From Planctomycetota bacterium (GTDB taxonomy: Bacteria > Planctomycetota > Phycisphaerae > Phycisphaerales > SM1A02), in contig JADFNO010000012.1 of the NCBI GenBank assembly GCA_022563315.1, forward strand, positions 1 through 40,344: a DNA stretch of 40,344 bases, in the 5' to 3' direction. Position 1 is the stretch's first letter, and the number at the start of each line of letters is the position of its first letter. The notes beneath the pieces were generated by a model. It did not search any database and was not told where the DNA came from. It worked only from the letters and a program-made list of their open reading frames with translations. The translations under genes and the position numbers were made by a program. Below, piece by piece: positions 1 through 7,772 of the stretch.

Positions 1-2
1 CA

Positions 3-1802
3 ACCATCCTGGTACTCGGTTCGCTCGTGCTCGCGACGGCCATGCCCCTCACTCATGTTGCCTCGACAGTAGTTGTTGATGCTCACGCATCAGGTATGTC
101 GGTACGCCATGTCTGGGAAGTGGGTCCAAATTCAAATGTGTATCCGAGCGGTGTGTCCCCGGACGGCCGGTATATCTCTTACGTGGATTGGACAGCCGGC
201 AACCTTGCCATTCGTGATCTGACCACCGGCACGAACCGAATGGTCACCAAGAACACCTCATGGGCGACCCTAAGCGGCTGGGCTGAGGAATCGGTCATTT
301 CACCGGACGGCAAGCGGATCGCATACCACTGGTTCGTCGAGGAGGCCGGGGAGAATATCTTCACATTGCGCGTCATCGACATGGACGGATCGAACGTGCG
401 CGTCCTTCATCAGGACAAGAATGTGCCATGGGCGCGGCCCTTCGATTGGTCACCGGACGGCGAGAACCTGCTGGTATATTTCACCCTCGGAAAAATCCGT
501 ACGGGCCCGGACACACCAAGCAAGTTGGCGCTCGTCTCTGTGGACGACGGTTCGGTAACTGAACTGAAGGCGTGGAAAGGACGGCGTCAGCCGCGGATGG
601 CTCGCTTGTCCCCTGACGGCAAGCATGTTGCGTTTGACTTCTCGCCAACTGAAACCTTGGAACCGAAGGACATATTCGCCATCGAACTCGCATCGGGACG
701 GGAGGTTGCGCTCGTCGACCATCCGGCCCACGACGAGTTTCTTGGTTGGACGCCCGACGGCAAAGGTATTCTCTTCGCCAGTGACCGCACATCGGTGCGC
801 AGTCTGTGGATACTCAAAGTCTCCAACGGACAACCGGCTGGGTCACCGGTTCTACTAAAAAGTGACTTCGCCGGCGAGCCCATTGGCTTCGGGAGCGATG
901 GCTCGTACTACTTCGGTAAGCGAACGGGGTCAAGGAATGTCTTTGTCGCCACGTTGGACGAGACCGGCATCGATTTTGAAACCGCGCCTCTGTACGCCAG
1001 TTCACGGTTTGTGCATTCGACATCCTCCAGCGACTGGTCTCCCGACGGTAAATCACTTGCGTTCAAGGCGCGATCGCAAGATGAAGCTGCGAAGTCAGTG
1101 ATCGCAATCTATTCGGCCGAAACCGGCCAGGAGCGCATCGTCGAGCCTTCGCCGCGTCTGAGGTTTGGGCCGGCCTGGAATGTAGGACCAGTGCAATGGT
1201 CTTCGGACGGCAAGGCGCTGTTCGTGGCTGGTGAAAGTCTCAGTGGTGAGCACGGCATCTTTCGCGTCGATCTCTCCACCGGCAACGCTCGACTCATTAC
1301 GAAACAAGAAACGCTGCGGAGCCCGCTGCCAAGCCCGGACGGCAAAGCAATCTATTTTCAACGGGGACGGCGTTCCATCATTCGGCGTGACCTGGCGACC
1401 GGAGATGAAACCCAAATCTATCAATCAAAGAACAACATGCAAGGGCTCGATCTCTCGCCGGATGGCAACTGGCTCGCATTTCATGATCAAGGCAAAGACT
1501 CCATTTTCGTGATATCGACCGACGGTGGCGAACCGCGCGAAGTGGTGCATCTGGACAAGGCAGAACAGACTGAATATGGCCGGAGATTTGCCACCTGGAC
1601 GCCCGATGGCAAACACCTGCTCTTCTCCAAGCGCACCCGCGAAATCTGGCGCATCAATGTTCAGACCGGTGAACAACAGCAGATCGGGTCGAATATCCCC
1701 GGATTAATTCGCGCGACAATGAATCCCGATGGCAAGCGCATCGCATTCACTACTTTCCAAAAAAGCTCGGAACTCTGGGTCATGGAGAACTTCCTGCCCT
1801 AG
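3..1802 (+). CDS. Secreted PD40/TolB-like beta-propeller protein (5' end outside window)
   Basis: The protein is built of repeated WD40-like (PD40) blades, each with an SPDGKxIAF-type turn (SPDGKRIAY, SPDGENLLV, SPDGKHVAF, TPDGKGILF, SPDGKSLAF, NPDGKRIAF), so it should fold as one or two TolB-like beta-propellers. It ends in SELWVMENFLP, as PD40 proteins often do. No kinase or S9 peptidase domain is visible. The frame is open to the window edge: a GTG at 27 and an ATG at 42 could serve as starts, but the residues before them (TILVLGSLVLATA) continue a hydrophobic signal peptide, so the true start lies upstream. The next gene begins 19 nt downstream. The function is probably protein binding or scaffolding outside the cytoplasm. 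The exact ligand is unknown. Confidence 0.8.
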   Translation, partial: TILVLGSLVLATAMPLTHVASTVVVDAHASGMSVRHVWEVGPNSNVYPSGVSPDGRYISYVDWTAGNLAIRDLTTGTNRMVTKNTSWATLSGWAEESVISPDGKRIAYHWFVEEAGENIFTLRVIDMDGSNVRVLHQDKNVPWARPFDWSPDGENLLVYFTLGKIRTGPDTPSKLALVSVDDGSVTELKAWKGRRQPRMARLSPDGKHVAFDFSPTETLEPKDIFAIELASGREVALVDHPAHDEFLGWTPDGKGILFASDRTSVRSLWILKVSNGQPAGSPVLLKSDFAGEPIGFGSDGSYYFGKRTGSRNVFVATLDETGIDFETAPLYASSRFVHSTSSSDWSPDGKSLAFKARSQDEAAKSVIAIYSAETGQERIVEPSPRLRFGPAWNVGPVQWSSDGKALFVAGESLSGEHGIFRVDLSTGNARLITKQETLRSPLPSPDGKAIYFQRGRRSIIRRDLATGDETQIYQSKNNMQGLDLSPDGNWLAFHDQGKDSIFVISTDGGEPREVVHLDKAEQTEYGRRFATWTPDGKHLLFSKRTREIWRINVQTGEQQQIGSNIPGLIRATMNPDGKRIAFTTFQKSSELWVMENFLP

Positions 1803-1821
1803 TTCACAATAAGGAGATGAA

Positions 1822-3927
1822 ATGATGAAGCACAGCAAAAAAGTAACAAGATCGTTTGCGACCGTATTGAACCCGCTTCGTGCACGTTCAGTGCGCGGCT
1901 GCGGACACGCGCTGTCTGCCGTGGTCATGATCGGGACGGTGGTTGTTGCGGCGCAATCCGCCCCGGCCGACCAGATCTTCGCGGACTGGGAAGCCGATAT
2001 CTGTCCAGAGAGCGCCTGGACCAACCTCTTCTGCTGGGGCGCCGAGCCCATGCCCAACAACGGGAACTTTGGCGATACCTACGTCGCGGGCATCTCCGAC
2101 GGCAACGCCATCGTCACAATGAACATTGACATTACACTCGATGGAGTCGTCATCTTCCCTAGTACAACACTGAACGCGATGATCATCCAGAACAATAGAA
2201 AACTGACGATCGAGGGCGGTAACAGGGGAGGAGTCCCCACGGGTTTTATCGACATCAATGATCTGCTGGTCATGCAGTCCACGGGCAGCTTCACCGATCT
2301 CACTGTGGTCGCCGGCCCCTCCGGTTCAACGCTCATCATCGACTCGCCCATCAGCCCCGGCGAGATCAGGATGTCCAACTTCTCTGCGAACCGGATCTAC
2401 GGCGCGACCGGCAGCGAAACCATCATCTTTGGAACCGATCTGACCGTTGGCGGTTCGGGTCGTATCGGCGATGACTTGACGACGCTCATCAATGAGGGAC
2501 CCATCGTCGCAGACCAGAGCATTGAGCTACGTATCGATCCTAGTACCGCTGGAGGCATGACCAACTCGGGTCTGATGGTTGCGCGGGATGGAGGTCTGCT
2601 TTTGCTCAGACCCGGCGTGTACGACAACGCGCTGGGTGAAATCCGCGCTGAGGATGGTTCGACAGTGCGCTTTGACTCAGGCGCCCAGATCACCGGCGGC
2701 CTGATGGTCGCCCAAAGCGGCGGTCTGTTTGAGTTCAATGGCGGCACGCTTCTTGGTCCAACAGTCCGAATCGATGTCGGCGGGGTTGGACAATTCCCAT
2801 TTTTCACGACCTCCACGGTTGAGAACCTCACCAACCACGGCGTCATCAACCAGATCAACGCCGCGACACTTCACACGGCGGGCCAATTCAACAACACCGG
2901 CACCTACTTCATGAACTCGATCAACAACCCCACGGATTTGATCTTGGACAGCGACACGGTGCTGGACGGCGGAGGTGTGATCAACATGACCAACAGCAAC
3001 CAGAATCGGATATACGGCGCTACTGGTACGGAGACGTTCACCAACGTCGACAATACGATCCGTGGTTCGGGTCATATCGGCGATGACTTGACGACGCTCA
3101 TCAATGAGGGAACCATCGTCGCAGACCAGAGCATTGAGCTACGTATCGATCCTAGTACCGCTGGAGGCATGACCAACTCGGGAACGCTCCGGGCAGAGAA
3201 CGGCGCCGAGTTGCGGCTCGAGCCCGGCCCCTTCACAACTTCCGGCTTTGTGTTCGCTGCGGCGGGCGCCACCATCATTCGCGTTGCTTCGGATTACATC
3301 CAGACCGACGGCTCGACAATCGTCGATGGAGCACTCACACTCAACGCGGGTGGGACAGTCACACTCAACGGCGGCATATTGGGTGGAGATGGGCAGGTCA
3401 ACGCCCATGTCAACAACGTCGCGGGCACAGCATCGCCGGGGAGCTCGCCCGGAACGCTCACCGTTAATGGCAACTACACACAGGGCTTCGATGCCAGCCT
3501 TGCAATTGAAATCGGTGGCGTCAAGCCGGGTCAGGTCGATGTTTTGACAGTCAATCTCACTGCCACGCTGGGCGGAACGCTCGAGGTCACTTTCGTCGAC
3601 GACTTCGAACCAACCGTTGGCCAGCAGTTCACCATTCTCTCCACGGACAGTGTCGTCGGCGAGTTCGACTTCATTGACAGTTGTGCCGGCCTGAGCGTGA
3701 CGTACAACACGACCAGCGTAGTGCTGACGATCACTTCAGAGTGCCCCCTTTGCCCGGCGGACTTCGACAATAGCGGCGACGTTGGCGTGAAAGATCTGCT
3801 CTTCTTGCTCGGCGCCTGGGGGCCGTGCCCGCCGAAGGGTGATTGTCTCGCGGACTTCGACGACACCGGCGACGTTGGCGTGAAGGACCTCCTCTTCTTG
3901 CTGGGCGCCTGGGGGCCGTGCCCCTGA
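1822..3927 (+). CDS. Secreted adhesin-like repeat protein with C-terminal GC-type dockerin pair
   Basis: A 701-residue exported protein. The start ATG at 1822 follows an AAGGAG ribosome binding site. A long N-region and a hydrophobic stretch (AVVMIGTVVVAAQSAPA) form the signal peptide. The body is rich in G, N, T and S, with repeated NRIYGATG and SGxIGDDLTTLINEG motifs, as in autotransporter-like beta-helix or adhesin passengers. The C-terminus carries two dockerin-like EF-hand motifs (DFDNSGDVGVKDLLFLLGAWGPCP and DFDDTGDVGVKDL...). In this lineage such motifs are thought to anchor or sort secreted proteins; no cohesin partner is in the window. An internal 119-bp direct repeat shows that the passenger grew by duplication. 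Homology to the other dockerin gene runs past the stop codon. Confidence 0.85.
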   Translation: MMKHSKKVTRSFATVLNPLRARSVRGCGHALSAVVMIGTVVVAAQSAPADQIFADWEADICPESAWTNLFCWGAEPMPNNGNFGDTYVAGISDGNAIVTMNIDITLDGVVIFPSTTLNAMIIQNNRKLTIEGGNRGGVPTGFIDINDLLVMQSTGSFTDLTVVAGPSGSTLIIDSPISPGEIRMSNFSANRIYGATGSETIIFGTDLTVGGSGRIGDDLTTLINEGPIVADQSIELRIDPSTAGGMTNSGLMVARDGGLLLLRPGVYDNALGEIRAEDGSTVRFDSGAQITGGLMVAQSGGLFEFNGGTLLGPTVRIDVGGVGQFPFFTTSTVENLTNHGVINQINAATLHTAGQFNNTGTYFMNSINNPTDLILDSDTVLDGGGVINMTNSNQNRIYGATGTETFTNVDNTIRGSGHIGDDLTTLINEGTIVADQSIELRIDPSTAGGMTNSGTLRAENGAELRLEPGPFTTSGFVFAAAGATIIRVASDYIQTDGSTIVDGALTLNAGGTVTLNGGILGGDGQVNAHVNNVAGTASPGSSPGTLTVNGNYTQGFDASLAIEIGGVKPGQVDVLTVNLTATLGGTLEVTFVDDFEPTVGQQFTILSTDSVVGEFDFIDSCAGLSVTYNTTSVVLTITSECPLCPADFDNSGDVGVKDLLFLLGAWGPCPPKGDCLADFDDTGDVGVKDLLFLLGAWGPCP
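2452..2570 (+). repeat. Internal 119-bp direct repeat, copy 1
   Basis: This segment of the adhesin-like gene recurs at 3064-3182, an offset of exactly 612 bp (204 codons), with two mismatches that I can see (2462 G/A and 2500 C/A). The frame is preserved. Near-identity at DNA level points to a recent duplication or gene conversion and not to protein-level conservation. Confidence 0.95.
3064..3182 (+). repeat. Internal 119-bp direct repeat, copy 2
   Basis: Second copy of the 119-bp block at 2452-2570 inside the same gene. Recombination between the two would delete or add 204 codons in frame. Confidence 0.95.
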
Positions 3928-3940
3928 AGAAGGCCCCGAT

Positions 3941-3989
3941 GGAATCGGGATCTCCGCTACGCTTCGACATCAGAAAGAAGGCATCGAGG
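3941..3989 (+). repeat. Dispersed 49-bp repeat after dockerin gene, copy 1
   Basis: This stretch, starting GGAATCGGGATCTCCGCTAC, matches 39758-39806 at 47 of 49 positions. Both copies lie downstream of dockerin genes, and the sequence just after both stop codons (TGAAGAAGGC) is also shared. The gene end and its downstream flank therefore seem to have been copied together. Confidence 0.85.
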
Positions 3990-4032
3990 CATCGTGGCCG
4001 CGGGAAAGAAAACGCGACCGGTACGTTTGGGG

Positions 4033-4083
4033 ATGTTGGAGCCATCCTCGGAACTGTGGGTCATGGAGAACTTCCTGCCCTAG
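4033..4083 (+). pseudogene. Orphan 3' tail of a PD40 beta-propeller gene
   Basis: Positions 4047-4083 match the last 37 nt of the first gene (1766-1802) with one mismatch. They encode SELWVMENFLP followed by TAG. In this frame the sequence reads from an ATG at 4033 as MLEPSSELWVMENFLP and stop. No beta-propeller body precedes it, so this is a relic of a deleted or recombined PD40 gene that once sat before the following secreted-protein gene, as the intact one sits before the dockerin gene. Confidence 0.85.
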
Positions 4084-4169
4084 CTCGTAGAAATGCGTAT
4101 CGCAAAAACAACCGCGCCCACCACGTTACATGCTTGGTGATCTAGAACTTCACAAAGGAGACTTTTCCG

Positions 4170-4925
4170 ATGAGTAAGAAAATGCTTTGGGGAGCGACAC
4201 TGCCGGGATGTTTACTCCTGGCCCTCGTTTGGGCGACGATGGCGCTGTCCGGAAACTCGCTGGCCAACCCGCCCGATGGAGACGGCAACCATAATCATGG
4301 AGGCGGTGGGGGCGGTGGGGGCGGCGGCAACCTCGCGGTGACCGTTACCTTCCAGGATCTTCCGGGCGACGGCCTGATGAGCGATTGCCACGATTGCCCA
4401 ACGACATGCGAATGTCTCTCCCCCTACATCGACGACGTGGACAACGTGGGTGCGCAGATCGATCAACAAGGAAATCTTGCTTTTGGGATCGGCAAGGCCA
4501 AGCGCAATCAACTGGCGATCCGTACGTTGTTCTTCGATTTCAGCGACTGCGCTTCTGCTGATCCGGCCGACTGCACCCCGCCGTTCTTCGACGATGGTGG
4601 TCTCGGTTCCGGTTTGACAAACGTGCTTATGTTCACAGCTGGTGTTGACCTGAGAGCCATGGCCGTGGGCGAGGTCAGCGAGGAGTTGAGCCTGTATGGG
4701 ACGTTTGATCCGAGTGAAGTGAGCCAAGCACTGCGCTTCTTCTTCGACCCCTCGGACGACAGTTGCCCGGGCAGCACCACCATTACCGTGAGGCATACTG
4801 GTCCTGATACTTGGGAGATCGAAGCGGGGCCCGACGACGTCGCCTGTCTAAGAGAAGGCGGGCATGACTCTATACAAAGGGGGCTATACCACATGCCGTT
4901 CAAATTTACGGTGCAGACGAAATAG
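4170..4925 (+). CDS. Secreted hypothetical protein, paralog A of a tandem pair
   Basis: A 251-residue protein of unknown function. The start ATG at 4170 follows AAAGGAG. The signal peptide is MSKKMLWGATLPGC followed by LLLALVWATMALSGNSLA. Next come a His/Gly-rich linker (HNHGG then a ten-glycine run) and a folded domain of about 190 residues with paired cysteines (CHDC, CEC, later single Cys) that suggest disulfides outside the cytoplasm. It ends in GLYHMPFKFTV. The downstream gene is a close paralog with the same leader, cysteine pattern and ending. The glycine tract (GGCGGTGGGGGCGGTGGGGG) is prone to slippage. No known family was recognised. Confidence 0.8.
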   Translation: MSKKMLWGATLPGCLLLALVWATMALSGNSLANPPDGDGNHNHGGGGGGGGGGNLAVTVTFQDLPGDGLMSDCHDCPTTCECLSPYIDDVDNVGAQIDQQGNLAFGIGKAKRNQLAIRTLFFDFSDCASADPADCTPPFFDDGGLGSGLTNVLMFTAGVDLRAMAVGEVSEELSLYGTFDPSEVSQALRFFFDPSDDSCPGSTTITVRHTGPDTWEIEAGPDDVACLREGGHDSIQRGLYHMPFKFTVQTK

Positions 4926-4989
4926 AACTAGGCCGCCCCGAGCGGCTGGGCTCAGCATGATGCGAACAACTTTACAAAGGAGATTCTTG

Positions 4990-5727
4990 ATGAGTAAGAA
5001 AATGCTTTGGGGAGCGACACTACCGGGATGTGTAGTCCTGGCCCTCGTCTGGGCAACGATGGCACTTTCCGGGGGCGCCCTGGCCGACCCACCGCCCCAT
5101 AATCATGGCGGCGGCGACGACGGTGGCGGTGGCGGCGGCACGATCGCGATGACCGCTACTTTCCAGAATCGTCCGGGGGACGGCCTGATGAGCGATTGCC
5201 ACGATTGCCAAACGACATGCGACTGCCTGCCCCCCTACATCGACAAAGTGGACAAGGTGGGCGCGGGCATCAGTACCCGAGGAAACTTTCGCCTGACGCT
5301 GACCAAGGGCAATCAGCCGGCAATCCGGACGCTGTTCTATGATTTCAGCGACTGCGTTTCTCCGGGCGAGTGCACCCCGCCTTTCCAGAATGGTTTCTCA
5401 GTCGGGCCGGCGAACGTAGTCACATCCGGCTCCGGTATCGACCTGCTCGAGATGCTCGTGGGCGCGGTCCGGGACGATTTGCGCCTGATCATGTCGCTCA
5501 ATCTTGACAGTGTAGAGAACGGCTTGTGGCAAATCCGCTTCGACCCGTCGAACGCGAATTGCTCTGGCAGCACCTTTGTTACCGTAGAACGAATCAGCGC
5601 CGATACCTGGGAGATCGAAGCGGGACCCGAGGACGTTGCCTGTCTGACGAAGCAAGCAGGCGGAGGCGAACATATATTCAGCGGGCTATACCACATGCCG
5701 TTCAAGTTTACGATCAACTTCAAGTAG
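4990..5727 (+). CDS. Secreted hypothetical protein, paralog B of a tandem pair
   Basis: A 245-residue paralog of the gene before it. The frame is open further upstream, but the ATG at 4990 is chosen: it follows AAAGGAGATTCTTG, and the protein then begins MSKKMLWGATLPGC exactly like its neighbour. The leader, a HNHGGG linker (shorter and interrupted by Asp), the CHDC...CDC cysteines and the YHMPFKFT ending are all conserved, while the middle has diverged. The nucleotide match starts upstream of the ribosome binding site, so the duplicated unit includes the translation signals. A strong terminator follows 42 nt after the stop. Function unknown; probably extracellular. Confidence 0.82.
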   Translation: MSKKMLWGATLPGCVVLALVWATMALSGGALADPPPHNHGGGDDGGGGGGTIAMTATFQNRPGDGLMSDCHDCQTTCDCLPPYIDKVDKVGAGISTRGNFRLTLTKGNQPAIRTLFYDFSDCVSPGECTPPFQNGFSVGPANVVTSGSGIDLLEMLVGAVRDDLRLIMSLNLDSVENGLWQIRFDPSNANCSGSTFVTVERISADTWEIEAGPEDVACLTKQAGGGEHIFSGLYHMPFKFTINFK

Positions 5728-5769
5728 GCGGCCCGCAGACCCCCTGATTATTTCGCGCAACAATGCATC

Positions 5770-5800
5770 GCGCCCAGCACATCACGTGCTGGGCGCTTTT
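5770..5800 (+). terminator. Rho-independent terminator
   Basis: An 11-bp perfect stem (GCGCCCAGCAC / GTGCTGGGCGC, 5770-5780 and 5786-5796) with a 5-nt loop, followed by TTTT. It ends the rightward transcript of the secreted paralogs and separates it from the opposing gene at 5819. Confidence 0.85.
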
Positions 5801-5818
5801 CTCGTATTCCCACCACGC

Positions 5819-6652
5819 TCAGCCGCCGAAATCACACCACGGCTGACCCCACTCTTCGATACTGATGATTTCGACGTTCCCCTTGGCGTCGGTCTCGATG
5901 ACGTAGACGCGGTGACAATCGCAGCCGTCGAAACAATCCTTCCAGCCGTCGTCGATATCCCACAGCCACACGCCGTCCTTCATCGGCGTCAGCTCCCAGA
6001 AGTTCTGCCCGCCGATCCACCAATTTGGTTCGGCAACCAGCACCGACGCTGCCTCCGTGTAAATGATCGACAGCGCAGGAATGTTCAGATCGTCCGCGAA
6101 CGTCAGCACATACCAGTTCGAGAACAAGTTAGATTCATCCGTCACTTGATAGAACTCATTGAGGCAAAGGTAATCCTGCTGCGGGTCACCTTTCTCACGC
6201 TGTACGATCATCTGGTTGGCAACCCAAGCCGGTGAATGTGTTTGATCGAGAAGCCGTTTGTCCGCAACACGAATCAACGCCTGGTCGGTGATGATGCGTT
6301 CGTAGTCTGCGAGCTCAGGACGGAGCGGTCCGGACGACCCCAACATCTCCAATGCGATCTGTTCCGCCTCCGCGTTGTCCAGCGTAGGACCGAAGTCGAA
6401 AACGGTCGGCCCCCAACCGCCCAGGAGCACGAGCAGGTCTTTCACGCCGACGCTGCCGTCTCCGTCAAAATCCGCTGGACAGTCCGGGCACGGCCCCCAA
6501 GCGCCCAGAAGGTTGAGCAGATCTTTCACCCCCACGGCGCCGTCATCGTCCAGATCGGCGTTGCACGGCGGCGCAGCATGGGTCGAGAACGAAAGGGCAA
6601 GGCTCACGCCAACCGCCAAGGCAGCGGCCGGGGCTTGTCGGGAAATCTTCAT
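5819..6652 (-). CDS. Secreted protein with N-terminal GC-type dockerin pair
   Basis: A 277-residue exported protein. The frame extends upstream, but the ATG at 6652 is chosen because AGGAG lies just before it and a signal peptide follows (MKISRQAPAAALAVGVSLAL...THA). Two dockerin-like motifs come straight after the leader (about residues 30-52 and 57-80: DLDDDGAVGVKDLLNLLGAWGPCP and DFDGDGSVGVKDLLVLLGGWGP). About 195 residues of an unrecognised domain follow, with ALEMLGSSG, a WWIGGQNFWEL stretch and a Cys-containing DGCDCHRVYVIETDAKG segment. Dockerins usually sit at the C-terminus, as in the other two dockerin proteins here, so the order is inverted. It may be a substrate or metal-binding exported protein; I do not assign a function. 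Confidence 0.8.
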   Translation of the reverse strand: MKISRQAPAAALAVGVSLALSFSTHAAPPCNADLDDDGAVGVKDLLNLLGAWGPCPDCPADFDGDGSVGVKDLLVLLGGWGPTVFDFGPTLDNAEAEQIALEMLGSSGPLRPELADYERIITDQALIRVADKRLLDQTHSPAWVANQMIVQREKGDPQQDYLCLNEFYQVTDESNLFSNWYVLTFADDLNIPALSIIYTEAASVLVAEPNWWIGGQNFWELTPMKDGVWLWDIDDGWKDCFDGCDCHRVYVIETDAKGNVEIISIEEWGQPWCDFGG

Positions 6653-6843
6653 GATGAATCTCCTATTCTCTACGCTGGGGTCGTCGGGCCGACCCAACCA
6701 TATCACCTTGATTCGCCCGCCGCCAGAGGGAGTCAAGAACATTGGAATTCCTTTGGATGATCCCCTGATGAGGGTTGTGGGGGCTGGTAGCAGGCAATAA
6801 CCGGCGGCGACTTTGCGCGCACGAGAAAATCGGCGAATAGGGA

Positions 6844-7401
6844 TTAGTTTGCGCGCGCATCGGCGACCGTTTTGGTACTTGACTCCTGACCGTTGAGATT
6901 GGGTTCATCACGGCTGGGCGGCGGGCTGATCGATTTGTTGAGCTGGGTCGGGCGTGAAGAAGCTCCGTCCATCGAGCCGAGACGTTCCAGCGAGGCGAGA
7001 ATCTCCGATTCGCTGTACACCGGCGGCGGAGGCATCTTCTGCGGCCGCTTGTCCTCCAGGTAGGGATCGATCAGGCGAATCTTCAGTAGATCAGCACACG
7101 CCCGGCGAACGGTCTCCGGCGACTCAGCGCTCGCAGCGACCTCCGCCAACCGGGCCGCAGCAAGCAGCCGTTGCTGGCAGATGATCAGTTGGGTCTGCGC
7201 ATCCAAAATAGTGACGAGGTTGCATATCTGCTGCCGGTTGTGTGGCTGCATGATCCAGTCTGAAACTTCATCAAGCGTCAGATCAATCGTGTCGCGCAAG
7301 CGATGCAGCGGCCCCAGCGCTCCGGAAACGAGTTGATCCATGACGGATGGACCGGGAGTGGCGGATAGTTCGCTTGAGTTGGTTTCGGTTGGTTGAGTCA
7401 T
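6844..7401 (-). CDS. Hypothetical helical protein
   Basis: A 185-residue cytoplasmic protein with no signal peptide. The ATG at 7401 (MTQPTETN) is preferred to the longer frame because the extra N-terminal residues are arginine- and proline-rich shadow sequence; a GGAAAG lies upstream. Residues about 25-130 look mostly alpha-helical (LTLDEVSDWIMQPHNRQQ, ICNLVTILDAQTQLIICQQR, LAEVAASAESPETVRRACADLL), which could be a helix-turn-helix or bundle. The C-terminal third is proline/serine-rich and likely disordered. Four TGCGCGCA-type palindromes flank or touch the gene. I cannot name the family. A regulatory or phage-adaptor-like role is only a guess. Confidence 0.6.
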   Translation of the reverse strand: MTQPTETNSSELSATPGPSVMDQLVSGALGPLHRLRDTIDLTLDEVSDWIMQPHNRQQICNLVTILDAQTQLIICQQRLLAAARLAEVAASAESPETVRRACADLLKIRLIDPYLEDKRPQKMPPPPVYSESEILASLERLGSMDGASSRPTQLNKSISPPPSRDEPNLNGQESSTKTVADARAN

Positions 7402-7772
7402 GGAGGGCTTTCCTAACGAAAAAACGGGAATGTGAGCGGTTGCTTTTTGACCTCTCCCACGCCCGGCCGTTGAGTGCGCGAGGGGAACCGGATCGCGCAA
7501 CGATGACATCCTCCATCCAGGGGCGCGCGGTCTCGAACGTGCGCGCAAAAGTGGTACTTTTTGGTATTAGCGCGTCCGAATCCGCCCTGGCGACCACATC
7601 AGGCGTGAAAAGTTTTTCTGAAAAATGCGTTGAAGGCTATCGAATCAAGCCACGCTTGCGCGCACGAATGGGCTGAGGATGATTCCAGCGGTCAGCGGTC
7701 GGTTGCCGATCCTGCGGGAATACGTGACTGTCTCGAATTCTCGTCGGCACAACCATTAGCTCGTCCAGGCAA
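7402..7772. other. Gene-free stretch between hypothetical protein and AIPR gene
   Basis: No convincing coding sequence. It holds two TGCGCGCA palindromes (7540-7547 and 7657-7664) and presumably the promoter of the leftward hypothetical gene and the 3' end of the AIPR transcript. No clear terminator hairpin was seen. I also found no icd-like sequence here, so the left boundary of the accessory region is not marked by a recognisable repeat. Confidence 0.5.
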
